Made by a program: the position numbers and the translations under genes. From Thermotomaculum hydrothermale (lineage in GTDB: Bacteria > Acidobacteriota > Holophagae > Thermotomaculales > Thermotomaculaceae), in contig NZ_AP017470.1 of NCBI RefSeq assembly GCF_016592575.1, positions 1,386,501 to 1,450,500 of the forward strand: a stretch of DNA of 64,000 nucleotides, read 5' to 3'. Within the stretch, counting starts at the first letter, position 1, and every line of letters starts with the position of its first letter. Shown piece by piece: positions 1 to 7,928 of this stretch. Under the pieces are notes generated by a model that had not been told where the DNA came from, searched no databases, and saw only the letters and a program-made list of their open reading frames with translations.

Positions 1-591
1 TTTTAACTTCTCCGTATCAAAGGTAAAATTAATGCCAAATGAGTAAAACATAACGCCGTTTTTATCAATTACCTTAAAACTCACCTTAACATTTTTATTA
101 TCTTTTTCCACATTTGAAACAAAATCATTCAAATCCTTCAGGCTAATTGCTCCTCCCTGAACTTGAACATAAAGAAACCTATTGTCTTTACCTAACAAAT
201 CAACACTCATTGAATTAGCCCAAACATTATCATTCAAATAACCGGAAAAAATCTCTAAAAATTTACTCCATTTAATTTTCTTTTGGAATAATTTATTAAG
301 ATTAAAAATTGTTTTGTTTAATGCATTTGATTTAATGTTTAACTCTTTTAGCTTAACTGATAAAGCAAGAAGCTCTTTATCCTTTAAAGACAACTCTTTG
401 TACTCTGCACTTAACTCTTTATTTTTTTTATACTCCTGAAAATATGAGGTGAGAGACACTCCATAATAAATTAGGAAGAAAAAAATTATTATTGCAGACC
501 CCCAAAAAGTGATGAGAAAATTTCTATCACTTGGCCATTTTTTTGTAGATAAATCTTTTGAATACAGGTTTATATAGTCTCTTTTAGTCAT
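1..591 (-). CDS. pilN: PilN-like type IV pilus inner-membrane protein (3' end cut by window edge)
   Basis: The reading frame runs off the left edge; 197 codons are visible. It begins with a short basic cytoplasmic segment (about residues 1-25), followed by one hydrophobic helix (about 27-45, rich in I, F and L), a Lys/Glu-rich coiled-coil-like stretch (about 50-85) and an alpha/beta periplasmic part. This bitopic layout is typical of PilN. The ATG overlaps the pilM stop by the ATGA arrangement (588-591), so the two are translationally coupled. In known systems PilN binds PilM through its N-terminal tail and, with PilO, links the cytoplasmic motor to the secretin. The call rests on layout and on the pilM neighbour rather than on a strong sequence motif. 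The C-terminus is outside the window. Confidence 0.8.
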   Translation of the reverse strand, partial: MTKRDYINLYSKDLSTKKWPSDRNFLITFWGSAIIIFFFLIYYGVSLTSYFQEYKKNKELSAEYKELSLKDKELLALSVKLKELNIKSNALNKTIFNLNKLFQKKIKWSKFLEIFSGYLNDNVWANSMSVDLLGKDNRFLYVQVQGGAISLKDLNDFVSNVEKDNKNVKVSFKVIDKNGVMFYSFGINFTFDTEKLK

Positions 592-1601
592 AACAATAAC
601 CCAGTCCCCAGTGCAACACTTATCCTTAACGGGTCAATTGAAACATCACCGCACTTTAACTTATTAAGAGGGTTTAACAAATCAACTTCAACCCCCAGAT
701 GAGTTTCAACATATTTATCTAATCCCCTTATATTTGCCAGACCACCAGTTAAAAATAGTTTTTGTACAGTACCGCCTTTAATCACAGAATTATAGTAACC
801 AAAACTTTTAGCTAACTCATCTATTAGAATATCCAGAGCTTCTTTGGTTGCCCTATCCAATAATGTATCATCACCAATGGAATATCCTAAATAAAGCTCA
901 CTTAGTGAAGCAAACTCTATCCCTTCTTTTTGTAGAATATCCTCTAATTCAAAACCGGAAAACCTCAACTGCCTTTCAAACCTCACCATATTATTTTTCA
1001 CTATAGAAAGTGAAGAAACCTTTGCGCCTAAATCCAGCATGGCAACATTATTATCAAGACTTCCCCAAAGCTTTTTACAGAGAGCCTTTAATGCAAATGG
1101 AGGAATTGTAATCACATCCACACCCATATCAGCATGCTCAATAAGAGAAACATACTGTTTTAACACGCTTTTTCTGGCAAGATAGACTTTAACAAGATAT
1201 TTCTGGACAGCCTCATTCTCCGTCACCCCTAAAATTTTATAATCAATATTGTATTCCTCGGGGTCATAATCTATAACTTTTTTCAATTCCCATTTAACAA
1301 CTTCAATAAGTTCATCCTCTGGAACAACTGGAACTCTTATCTCTCTAACAGTTACATGAGACATATTTATACAAAGGTTAACCTTTGTCCCTTTGGCTTT
1401 CAATTTATCCCTTATTGAGGTTAATGCAGGCATAACCAAGACTGGCTCTTCATAAGGATATGAGGTAGAGGATTTAAGAGGAATAATAGCACAATTGTCA
1501 ATATTAACAGAGTCCACAGAACAAAGTCTTACCCCTTTAATTGCCGAGTAACCTAATTCAATTGCCACACAATTCCTTTTTTTAAAGAATTTGCTAATCA
1601 T
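588..1601 (-). CDS. pilM: Type IV pilus assembly ATPase-fold protein PilM
   Basis: This is a 337-residue actin/FtsA-fold protein. The N-terminal VAIELGYSAIKGVRL strand-turn is the first phosphate-binding loop. AMLDLGAKVSSLSIV (about 187-201) is the second, and LFLTGGLANIRGL (about 284-296) is the adenosine loop. Length and motif order match PilM, the cytoplasmic ring protein that recruits PilN for assembly of the type IV pilus or a related type II-like system. The stop overlaps the pilN start by 4 bases. No Shine-Dalgarno sequence precedes the ATG; a possible promoter sits only 6 bases upstream, so the mRNA may be leaderless. The call is firm for family; exact partners beyond PilN are not visible here. 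Confidence 0.92.
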   Translation of the reverse strand: MISKFFKKRNCVAIELGYSAIKGVRLCSVDSVNIDNCAIIPLKSSTSYPYEEPVLVMPALTSIRDKLKAKGTKVNLCINMSHVTVREIRVPVVPEDELIEVVKWELKKVIDYDPEEYNIDYKILGVTENEAVQKYLVKVYLARKSVLKQYVSLIEHADMGVDVITIPPFALKALCKKLWGSLDNNVAMLDLGAKVSSLSIVKNNMVRFERQLRFSGFELEDILQKEGIEFASLSELYLGYSIGDDTLLDRATKEALDILIDELAKSFGYYNSVIKGGTVQKLFLTGGLANIRGLDKYVETHLGVEVDLLNPLNKLKCGDVSIDPLRISVALGTGLLL

Positions 1602-1607
1602 ATTTAA

Positions 1608-1635
1608 AAAATAACATAATTTTTCAAAATTGCAA
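1608..1635 (-). promoter_or_regulatory. Possible pilM promoter
   Basis: On the minus strand TTGCAA (1630-1635) and TATTTT (1608-1613) are separated by 16 bases. The -10 box ends 6 bases before the pilM ATG, which would put the transcription start at or next to the start codon. The boxes are only moderately close to consensus, and the DNA is AT-rich, so chance matches are possible. Confidence 0.35.
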
Positions 1636-1670
1636 TATAAATGTTTAATTTTTCACATAGTTAGAATAGT

Positions 1671-3113
1671 CTATCCGAGTAATTTTAAATAAACTTCGAC
1701 TTTTTTATAAATTTCTCTTAACTCTTTATAATTTCTTAACTTACAACCCTGTACTCTGCAAAACTCCATCAAAAACTGATATTTGTATTCAAATTTTTTT
1801 GTTTTAAATTTTAAAAATAAATCTCTTTCTTCTCTAGTTAATAATCCTTTTGAATAGAGCTTTTTTACCTTTCCTAAATTTAATTCCAGATCAATTTCCT
1901 CGCATAGTGAAGTTAACAAAGCAGCAATATCTTTCTCACCAACAATCGGAAAAATTTGATTGTATAATTTTTTATAACTCCCAAACTCTTTCCCCTCAAT
2001 TTTAGAAAAATCCCCTTTAATTTCAACATCTGAAACAAACTGAACAAACTCTTGTTCCACTTTATAAACAGATTTTTTTGCAACAACAATACCAAAGACA
2101 TTCTGAAGAATAAAAAGCCCAACAAATGAAATCACTCCAGCAGCAATAGGAGTAGCCACCCAACCTAACGCTATCTTCCCCATTACCTGAAACCTGATAT
2201 TTCTCCAGCCTCTCACAATCCCTATACCTATTATTGCCCCAACAACAGCCTGTGAAGAAGAAACAGGGACAAGCGGGATAGGAGGGAGGCCAAGAGATTT
2301 AACAAAATCAGACAAACTTTGCGAAGCAAAAACAAATAAAACCATTGACTCGGCAAGAACAACAACCAATGCTGCCTGAGGTGAGAGTTTTAACAATTCA
2401 CCGCCCACAGTTTTCATTACCTTGTAGGAGTATGTGAAAATACCTACAGAAATTGCAATTCCACCTATCAAAAAAAGCTGCTGTGGACCTGATAGTGTAA
2501 AAAATCCTAAATTAATTTCCCTGAAAGGAACAGATGGGACAAAAACACCCATAACATTTGCAATATTGTTTGCGCCAAGGGAGTACGCTCCGAAAGCTCC
2601 TACAAGGATTAAACCAATCCTGGTTAAACTATCAATCATCAACAAATGAATTTTTACATTGTTAAAAATACTCCTCATAACAAGGTATAATACAGCAGCA
2701 AATATGGCAGAAAGAATGGGACAAATTACCCAGGTGGAAATAATTTTAGATAGAATTTTATAATCAGTAACAAATCCAGAGAAAAAATTCCAGCCTACAA
2801 TTGCCCCCACAATTGCCTGGGAAGTTGAAACAGGCAATTCATATTTTGTCATCAGGTAAACACTGTAACCTGCCGCCAGAGCAGTCATAAAAGAGCCGCC
2901 TAAGGCATTTACAGCTCCAAGCTTTCCAAGGGTGTGAGACGCACCTGCGCCACTTATTACAGCCCCTGAAATCACAAAAATACTTGCAATTATTGCTGCA
3001 GTTTTAAACCTTACCATTTTGGAGCCTACAGCAGTACCAAAAACATTGGCAGCATCGTTTGCTCCGAGACTCCAGCCTAAAAATAACCCGCTTGAAAGGA
3101 AAAATAGTAGCAT
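1671..3113 (-). CDS. pit: PiT-family inorganic phosphate transporter with soluble C-terminal extension
   Basis: The protein has 480 residues. The duplicated PiT signature is present: GANDAANVFGTAVG near residue 17 and GANNIANVMG near residue 180, each followed by the conserved P(V/L)S(T/S)SQA(I/V)VGA motif. About ten hydrophobic segments fill residues 1-345. PiT proteins take up phosphate with H+ or Na+ at the inner membrane. From about residue 350 to 480 there is a hydrophilic, mostly helical Lys/Glu-rich tail that I do not expect in a minimal PiT transporter. The gene starts 12 bases after the DUF47 gene, and the pair is the usual bacterial phosphate uptake/regulator operon. Confidence 0.93.
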   Translation of the reverse strand: MLLFFLSSGLFLGWSLGANDAANVFGTAVGSKMVRFKTAAIIASIFVISGAVISGAGASHTLGKLGAVNALGGSFMTALAAGYSVYLMTKYELPVSTSQAIVGAIVGWNFFSGFVTDYKILSKIISTWVICPILSAIFAAVLYLVMRSIFNNVKIHLLMIDSLTRIGLILVGAFGAYSLGANNIANVMGVFVPSVPFREINLGFFTLSGPQQLFLIGGIAISVGIFTYSYKVMKTVGGELLKLSPQAALVVVLAESMVLFVFASQSLSDFVKSLGLPPIPLVPVSSSQAVVGAIIGIGIVRGWRNIRFQVMGKIALGWVATPIAAGVISFVGLFILQNVFGIVVAKKSVYKVEQEFVQFVSDVEIKGDFSKIEGKEFGSYKKLYNQIFPIVGEKDIAALLTSLCEEIDLELNLGKVKKLYSKGLLTREERDLFLKFKTKKFEYKYQFLMEFCRVQGCKLRNYKELREIYKKVEVYLKLLG

Positions 3114-3125
3114 AATCTCAAACTA

Positions 3126-3767
3126 TTAAATCATTCTTTTTATTGTGTAAATTGAAAGTCTGTCTGCCACATCTTCAGCATCGTCTGATATTTTTTCAAC
3201 ATGAGTTGTAAAATCCCTTAGATGAATTTTTCTTGAAAGTTTCATGTCTGTTCTAAAAATATCTTTTTTCAAATGATTGCTTAGCCTATCAGCTTCTTTT
3301 TCATAAAAATACACTTTATGAACATGGTCTCTAACGCTTTTTATATCTTTAAAAAAAGCCCTCGCTGCAAGTACAATTTCCTCTCCTGCATTGCAACTTG
3401 TTTCTGCAAGTTTAATAAACTTATCTGCAAATTCAAGTGGAATATCAGGGACTTCAACATCAAACTGATGTAAGGTTTCTTTAGCAGTATCAATCACATT
3501 ATCAAGGTGTTCAAGCAAAGCAAGTACATCCCCCCTATTCTCAGGAATTAAAGAAAATGTATATAGGTCATTTTCTACCTGTCTTCTCAACTTATCAGCT
3601 TCAGATTCAAGCTTACTTATCTCAGTAAGATAGTGAGCAAAATCTTCTTTGTCTTCGCCAAAATAACTCTTAACACCGTTTAAAAAAACTATTAATCCCT
3701 GACTGACAGCGTCAAGAAACTGGTCAATTTGATTTTCAAGTTTTTTTGAATTAAATAAGGTTTTCAT
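3126..3767 (-). CDS. DUF47 / PhoU-like phosphate transport accessory protein
   Basis: This 213-residue, all-helical protein has the DUF47 (TIGR00153-type) pattern. It has an N-terminal helix with FLDAVSQGLIVFLNGV, conserved acidic clusters such as KLESEADKLRR (about 52-62) and YEKEADRLSNHL (about 155-166), and a C-terminal segment with VEKISDDAEDVADRL. E/DxxxD-type helices of this kind bind metal clusters in PhoU relatives. The gene is first in an operon with the PiT transporter and probably modulates phosphate uptake. A good ribosome binding site (GGGAGG) sits 6 bases before the ATG. The precise mechanism of this family is not settled. Confidence 0.9.
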   Translation of the reverse strand: MKTLFNSKKLENQIDQFLDAVSQGLIVFLNGVKSYFGEDKEDFAHYLTEISKLESEADKLRRQVENDLYTFSLIPENRGDVLALLEHLDNVIDTAKETLHQFDVEVPDIPLEFADKFIKLAETSCNAGEEIVLAARAFFKDIKSVRDHVHKVYFYEKEADRLSNHLKKDIFRTDMKLSRKIHLRDFTTHVEKISDDAEDVADRLSIYTIKRMI

Positions 3768-3820
3768 TACTGCCTCCCGGCCTGTTTTAAAAATATTTTA
3801 CCACGGAAAAACAACCACAA

Positions 3821-3848
3821 AGAAAAAAAGCCCCGAAAAATCGGGGCT
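3821..3848 (-). terminator. Rho-independent terminator of the rplM-rpsI-rpsB-tsf operon
   Basis: A perfect 8-bp stem (AGCCCCGA at 3829-3836 with TCGGGGCT at 3841-3848, loop of four) is followed on the minus strand by seven T residues. It sits about 20 bases downstream of the tsf stop codon. Confidence 0.9.
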
Positions 3849-3868
3849 AACATTATCAGCCTAAAAAA

Positions 3869-4465
3869 TTATTTGCCTACTTCAAACCTTGCAAACCTTC
3901 TTATTTTCATATTTTCGCCGATTTCAGCAATCTTCTGAGAAAGGAACTGTCCAACAGTTACGCTTTCATCGTAAAAGAAAGGCTGTTCAAGAAGGCAGTA
4001 TTCTTCATAAAATTTTGCAAGTTTCCCGTTAACAATTTTCTCTGCAATTTCTCTTGGCTTACCCTGAGCCATTGCCTGCTCAAGATAAATCTCTTTTTCC
4101 TTTTCTAAAACTTCAGGTGTAACATCCTCTTTAGAAACAAATCTTGGCGCTGCAGTCGCAATATGAATAGCAATTTGTTTTACCATTTCCTGAAACTGCT
4201 CATTTCTTGCCACAAAGTCTGTTTCACAGTTCACTTCAACTAAAACACCTAACTTTGAACCAGGGTGAATGTATGCGTAAACCATTCCTTCAGCAGTTGC
4301 CCTACCTGCTTTTTTTGCAGCTGCTTCAAGACCTTTTTTTCTTAAAATATCAATTGCTTTTTCAATATCTCCATCAGCCTCTACAAGGGCTTTTTTACAT
4401 TCGCCCATACTTAAGCCTGTCTTCTGTCTTAATTCTTTCACCATAGCAGCAGTTATTTCAGCCAT
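3869..4465 (-). CDS. tsf: Translation elongation factor Ts
   Basis: This 198-residue EF-Ts is of the short (Thermus/cyanobacterial-like) class, much shorter than the roughly 283 residues of E. coli. The UBA-like N-terminal domain carries VKELRQKTGLSMGECKKAL (about 9-27). The signature GLEAAAKKAGRATAEG (about 45-60) and the core VEVNCETDFVARNEQF (about 77-92), with the TDFV element that contacts EF-Tu, are intact. It exchanges GDP for GTP on EF-Tu. It is last in the ribosomal operon, one base after rpsB, and is followed by a terminator. Confidence 0.98.
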   Translation of the reverse strand: MAEITAAMVKELRQKTGLSMGECKKALVEADGDIEKAIDILRKKGLEAAAKKAGRATAEGMVYAYIHPGSKLGVLVEVNCETDFVARNEQFQEMVKQIAIHIATAAPRFVSKEDVTPEVLEKEKEIYLEQAMAQGKPREIAEKIVNGKLAKFYEEYCLLEQPFFYDESVTVGQFLSQKIAEIGENMKIRRFARFEVGK

Positions 4466-4466
4466 T

Positions 4467-5222
4467 TTACTTTTCCTCCTCTTTTCCCTCTTCTTTATCT
4501 TCAGGTTCCTGAATTTCTTCTTCTATATCCCCTTCAGACTGAGCAAGGGTTTTCCCTTCCTCAATAGCCTGAGTCATTTTATTTACAAAAAGATTTATTG
4601 CCCTTATAGCATCATCATTACCAGGAATTACATAATCAATCACATCAGGGTCACAATTTGTATCAACAATTGCTACAACAGGTATATTTAATTTCCTTGC
4701 CTCAGCAACAGCATTCTTTTCCCTTTTCGGGTCTATAATAAACAATACATCAGGCAAATCATTAAGGTCTTTTATTCCACCAAAGAGCTTTGCCATTTTG
4801 TTTTTCTTTCTTTCTAATTTATACCTTTCTTTTTTAGGAAGGTTTTCTGCTTCCCCACTTTCAAAAAGTTCAACAAGAGCCTTATACTTTTCAATACTCT
4901 TTTTGATTGTGTGGAAATTTGTTAGTGTTCCACCTAACCATCTCTGATTTACATAAGGAATACCCTTATCAGCTAAACTTGCCATTGCATCCTGAGCCTG
5001 CCTTTTTGTTCCAACAAAGAGTATTGTTTTCCCCTTTGCAGCCTGGTCAGTCACAAACGCAGCAGCTTCTTTAAAAAGCTTAAGTGTCTTCTGTAAATCA
5101 ATTATGTGAATCCCATTCCTCTCCCCGAAAATATATTTCTTCATTTTCGGGTTCCACCTTCTTGTCTGGTGCCCAAAATGAACACCTGCCTCAAGCAGTT
5201 CTTTCATAGAAATATCAACCAA
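4467..5222 (-). CDS. rpsB: 30S ribosomal protein S2
   Basis: The 251-residue S2 begins with the conserved [20 protein letters not shown]. It carries the family signatures [10 protein letters not shown] (about 69-78), [10 protein letters not shown] (about 93-102) and [12 protein letters not shown] (about 181-192). The C-terminus is a highly acidic tail rich in Glu, which is common in S2 of AT-rich bacteria. It binds the 30S head/body junction and interacts with S1 where S1 is present. It is co-transcribed with tsf downstream and, across a 60-base gap, with rpsI upstream. Confidence 0.98.
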   Translation of the reverse strand: MVDISMKELLEAGVHFGHQTRRWNPKMKKYIFGERNGIHIIDLQKTLKLFKEAAAFVTDQAAKGKTILFVGTKRQAQDAMASLADKGIPYVNQRWLGGTLTNFHTIKKSIEKYKALVELFESGEAENLPKKERYKLERKKNKMAKLFGGIKDLNDLPDVLFIIDPKREKNAVAEARKLNIPVVAIVDTNCDPDVIDYVIPGNDDAIRAINLFVNKMTQAIEEGKTLAQSEGDIEEEIQEPEDKEEGKEEEK

Positions 5223-5282
5223 CGAATACCTCCTTTAGTTTTAAATTGTAATATTCTCCTTGCAAAATAAAGAAAAAAGAAA

Positions 5283-5675
5283 TTATCTCTTGGAGAACTG
5301 GAATCTCTTTCTTGCTTTGGGCTGCCCGTATTTTTTTCTTTCTTTCATTCTCGGGTCCCTTGTAAGCAATCCGTTCTCCCTTAATTTTGGCCTTAACCCT
5401 TCATCGTACTCAAGCAATGCTCTCGCAATACCGTGCCTGATTGCACCAGCCTGCCCTGAAACTCCACCACCTTTAACTGTAATGTAAGCATCAAACTTGC
5501 CGTTTGTACCAGTAATTTCAAAAGGCTGCTTAATAATCATCTTTAAAATATCGCTCTTAACATACTCATCAATGGACTGTTTGTTAATGGTGATATTGCC
5601 TGTTCCAGGAGTTAAAAACACTCTTGCAACTGATGTTTTTCTTCTTCCAGTTCCGTAATATTGAACCTTCCTCAC
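5283..5675 (-). CDS. rpsI: 30S ribosomal protein S9
   Basis: This 130-residue S9 has all the hallmarks: an N-terminal [16 protein letters not shown], the signature [19 protein letters not shown] (about 69-87) and the basic C-terminal tail ending [11 protein letters not shown]. The terminal Arg is the residue that reaches the P-site tRNA anticodon loop. It is paired with rplM upstream (13-base gap), as in nearly all bacteria. Confidence 0.98.
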   Translation of the reverse strand: MRKVQYYGTGRRKTSVARVFLTPGTGNITINKQSIDEYVKSDILKMIIKQPFEITGTNGKFDAYITVKGGGVSGQAGAIRHGIARALLEYDEGLRPKLRENGLLTRDPRMKERKKYGQPKARKRFQFSKR

Positions 5676-5688
5676 TTATTCCTCCTAT

Positions 5689-6138
5689 TTAAATTACAAG
5701 TGTTTCCGGTTTCTGTGCGGTATGCGGATGTTCCGCCCCTGCATAAACCTTTAACTTTTTAAACATTTTTCTACCTAATTTGTTTTTAGGAAGCATTCCC
5801 TTAACTGCCCTCTGGATAACCATTTCTGGTTTCTCCTGTAAAATCTGTCTTGCTGTTCTCTCTTTCATGCTACCTGGCCTTGTTGTTCTCCACCTGTAAT
5901 ACTTCTGGTCAAGTTTTCTACCGGTTAAAACAACTTTATCAGCGTTGATTACAACCACAAAGTCCCCGGTATCAACATTTGGAGTGTAAATAGGCTTATG
6001 CTTTCCCCTTAAAATTCTCGCAATCCTGGTTGCAATTCTTCCCACAGGCTTCCCTGCTGCATCAACCACATACCATTTACGGGAAACCTCATGCTTTTTA
6101 GCAAAATATGTTTCCTTGTTTTTGTTTGTTGCTCTCAT
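5689..6138 (-). CDS. rplM: 50S ribosomal protein L13
   Basis: This 149-residue L13 starts with a short extension, then [20 protein letters not shown] (about 22-41). It carries [18 protein letters not shown] (about 58-75), the conserved [17 protein letters not shown] region (about 80-96) and the [20 protein letters not shown] signature (about 115-134). It is an early 50S assembly protein. As first gene of the operon it has a near-consensus promoter (6193-6221) and a clear ribosome binding site (AAGGAG). Confidence 0.98.
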   Translation of the reverse strand: MRATNKNKETYFAKKHEVSRKWYVVDAAGKPVGRIATRIARILRGKHKPIYTPNVDTGDFVVVINADKVVLTGRKLDQKYYRWRTTRPGSMKERTARQILQEKPEMVIQRAVKGMLPKNKLGRKMFKKLKVYAGAEHPHTAQKPETLVI

Positions 6139-6192
6139 GCCACATATCTCCTTTATGTTTAATTCTCAAAATAATCCCCTCAAGGATTTTAC

Positions 6193-6221
6193 ACTTTAAA
6201 GGAATTTAAAGCGTTTGTCAA
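6193..6221 (-). promoter_or_regulatory. Sigma-70-type promoter of the rplM ribosomal operon
   Basis: On the minus strand a perfect TTGACA -35 (6216-6221) is followed by a 17-base spacer and TAAAGT as -10 (6193-6198). It lies about 55 bases upstream of the rplM ATG. Confidence 0.75.
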
Positions 6222-6239
6222 GTATCAATCACAAAAAAA

Positions 6240-6256
6240 CTGTGATAGAATCACAG
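6240..6256. promoter_or_regulatory. Perfect inverted repeat between the rplM promoter and the RqcH-like gene
   Basis: CTGTGAT-AGA-ATCACAG is a perfect 7-3-7 palindrome ending 5 bases before the ATG at 6262. A third half-site, ATCACA, lies at 6227-6232. The spacing from the rplM -35 is about 20 bases. This could be an operator for a dimeric regulator or a small hairpin over the start region. The TGTGA/TCACA halves resemble Crp-family half-sites but with 5 rather than 6 central bases. Function is unproven. Confidence 0.4.
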
Positions 6257-6261
6257 TCGCC

Positions 6262-7059
6262 ATGGAAAATTTTAGCATAAACTTTTTAATAAAAGAAACG
6301 AAAAAAGAGTTAAATTCAGGAATTTTTATTAATAAACTAAAAATTAAAAAAGAGTTTTTGGTTTTTCTAACTTCAAAAACAAATATTTTCTTCCCCCTTA
6401 CTCCTAAATCGCCACCATTTTTCCTGTCAAATAAAAAGGTTTCAGGGGAAGACATTAAATCTTCTGACATAAATGTTTTCAGAAAATACTTTGAAAACTC
6501 ATTCCTTTACAGCATTGAAAAACCGTTCTTTGAAAGAGTAATCTTTTTCAAATTAAAAAAAAGAATGATATGGGGAGAGGAAAAGGATTTTTACTTTATT
6601 GTAAACTGCGCAACCCTTCCTAACAGATGGTATATTACTGATGAAAATAAAAAAATACTTTATTCAAAAAACGACCCTGATGCTGTTAGTGGAACAACGT
6701 TTTTAATGCCTCAAACAGAGAAAGAAGAATTGACAGAAGAAAAATTAAAAGAGATTGAAAATTTAACCCCAAAGGAAATAGCAAGAAAGTTTAAGGGATT
6801 TTCAACAAACTATGCAAAAGAGCTTAAAGAAACAAAAGAAAAGGGAAAATTTTTTCAAAAATTATTAGAATGCAAGGCAGAAGGCGGTTTTAAATACCAA
6901 AAAAACTGCTATCCCATAAAAATGGAAACTTTAAACCCCCTAATTAAAACTTACCCATCTTTCAACCAGTGTGTTGAAGAAAGTTTTTTTTCAAAACTTC
7001 ACTTTGACCAGATTGAAAAACTGAAAAACAAATTAAAAAAAGGTTTAAAAAAGAGTTAG
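6262..7059 (+). CDS. rqcH: NFACT/RqcH-like protein, N-terminal part (NFACT-N), ends at a putative -1 frameshift site
   Basis: The 265-residue product matches the N-terminal half of NFACT proteins (FbpA/RqcH family), which bind stalled 50S-peptidyl-tRNA and add C-terminal alanine tails. Visible elements are the NFACT-N beta core (residues about 1-170), the helical GFSTNYAKEL segment (about 179-188), and the start of the coiled coil (from about 245). At the place where the RqcH 'DR' tRNA-binding motif is expected, this protein reads ER (residues 91-92). The frame stops at 7057-7059 in the middle of the coiled coil. The -1 frame continues the coiled coil and the NFACT-R domain without a gap. No Shine-Dalgarno sequence precedes the ATG. 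It could instead be a pseudogene or contain a homopolymer sequencing error. Confidence 0.75.
   Translation: MENFSINFLIKETKKELNSGIFINKLKIKKEFLVFLTSKTNIFFPLTPKSPPFFLSNKKVSGEDIKSSDINVFRKYFENSFLYSIEKPFFERVIFFKLKKRMIWGEEKDFYFIVNCATLPNRWYITDENKKILYSKNDPDAVSGTTFLMPQTEKEELTEEKLKEIENLTPKEIARKFKGFSTNYAKELKETKEKGKFFQKLLECKAEGGFKYQKNCYPIKMETLNPLIKTYPSFNQCVEESFFSKLHFDQIEKLKNKLKKGLKKS
7035..7053 (+). promoter_or_regulatory. Candidate programmed -1 frameshift (slippery) site in the RqcH-like gene
   Basis: In the zero frame the sequence holds A AAA AAG at 7047-7053, the heptamer used by E. coli dnaX. A second heptamer, A AAA AAA followed by G, lies at 7035-7041. A -1 slip at either gives an open frame from 7053 into the downstream half, giving a protein of about 527 residues, the normal NFACT size. 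I see no strong stimulatory hairpin just downstream. RNA polymerase slippage adding one A in the A7 run would give the same product. Confidence 0.55.
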
Positions 7060-7085
7060 AGAAGAAAGAAAAACTATTAAAAAAA

Positions 7086-7844
7086 ATGGAAGCAGAGCTT
7101 AAAGACTCAAAAAAGGCAGAAGAGTTAATAAAAAAAGCAGAAATTCTTTCCTCTAACTTTCATAAATTAAAAAAGGGATTAAAAAAGGTTAAGGTTTTTG
7201 ATTTTTACACGAACAAAGAAATTGAACTAACAATAAATCCTGAACTTTCCCCGCAGGAAAACATAAGCAGGCTTTACAGGAAGGCGGCAAGACTGAAAAG
7301 AAAGTACCCTATAATTTCTGAAAGGATTAAAGAGTTAAAGGCAGAAATTAACAATTTGAAAGACAACCTATTCCTAATTGAAACAACGGAAGATTTAAAC
7401 GAATTATTAGAATTTGAAGAAAAAAAAGAGAAAAAAGGGAAAAATAAAAAAGAAATATCAGGGATTGAAAAGATAAAAATTGATGAAGATTTTTTTGTTT
7501 ATGTTGGGAAAAACTCTAAAGCAAACCATATGATTTACACACAGAAGTTAGCAAAAAATGATCTATGGTTTCATGCAAAGGATATCCCAGGAAGCCATGT
7601 TGTTTTGAAAAACACAAAAAATCTGAACCCTGAAAAAATTCCCTCTGAAATAATTGAAAAAGCAGCATCAATCGCAGCTTATTACTCTAAAGCAAGAAAC
7701 GATACCCTTGTTGAGGTGCAATACACAACAAAGGATAATTTATATTCGTCAAAGGGAAAGGGAACAGGCTTTGTGCTTTTAAGGGATTTTAAAACAATAA
7801 ATGTAAAACCTGACATATCATTTGTTAGCAAAGATAAAATTTAA
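7086..7844 (+). CDS. rqcH: NFACT/RqcH-like protein, C-terminal part (coiled coil and NFACT-R), likely fused by -1 frameshift
   Basis: 252 codons follow the in-frame ATG, but the same frame is open back through 7053, where it joins the upstream half at the slippery site. Residues 1-30 continue the coiled coil and HKLKKGLKKVKVFDFY is the typical NFACT turn. NPELSPQENISRLYRKAARL is the conserved NFACT middle segment, residues about 70-130 are the second coiled coil, and about 135-252 are the NFACT-R domain with NHMIYTQKLAKNDLWFHAKD and GSHVVLK. The ATG at 7086 lacks a ribosome binding site at proper distance, which argues against independent translation. In B. subtilis RqcH the R domain and coiled coils contact the 50S subunit and nascent-chain tRNA. 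Confidence 0.8.
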   Translation: MEAELKDSKKAEELIKKAEILSSNFHKLKKGLKKVKVFDFYTNKEIELTINPELSPQENISRLYRKAARLKRKYPIISERIKELKAEINNLKDNLFLIETTEDLNELLEFEEKKEKKGKNKKEISGIEKIKIDEDFFVYVGKNSKANHMIYTQKLAKNDLWFHAKDIPGSHVVLKNTKNLNPEKIPSEIIEKAASIAAYYSKARNDTLVEVQYTTKDNLYSSKGKGTGFVLLRDFKTINVKPDISFVSKDKI

Positions 7845-7870
7845 AAAAAATTTTCAAAGGAAATTTTTTA

Positions 7871-7898
7871 TTGATAGACAAAAATATAGTATTATTTT
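7871..7898 (+). promoter_or_regulatory. Possible gpmI promoter
   Basis: TTGATA (7871-7876), a 16-base spacer and TATTTT (7893-7898) precede gpmI. The match is moderate and the region is very AT-rich, so confidence is low. Confidence 0.35.
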
Positions 7899-7928
7899 AT
7901 AGAAAGAAAAAATACTTTGAGGTGAGAT

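Noticed and set aside
6225-6470. Minus-strand open frame overlapping the rqcH-like start
   Set aside because: It is covered by the + strand NFACT-N coding sequence and the rplM promoter region, and has no homologous features.
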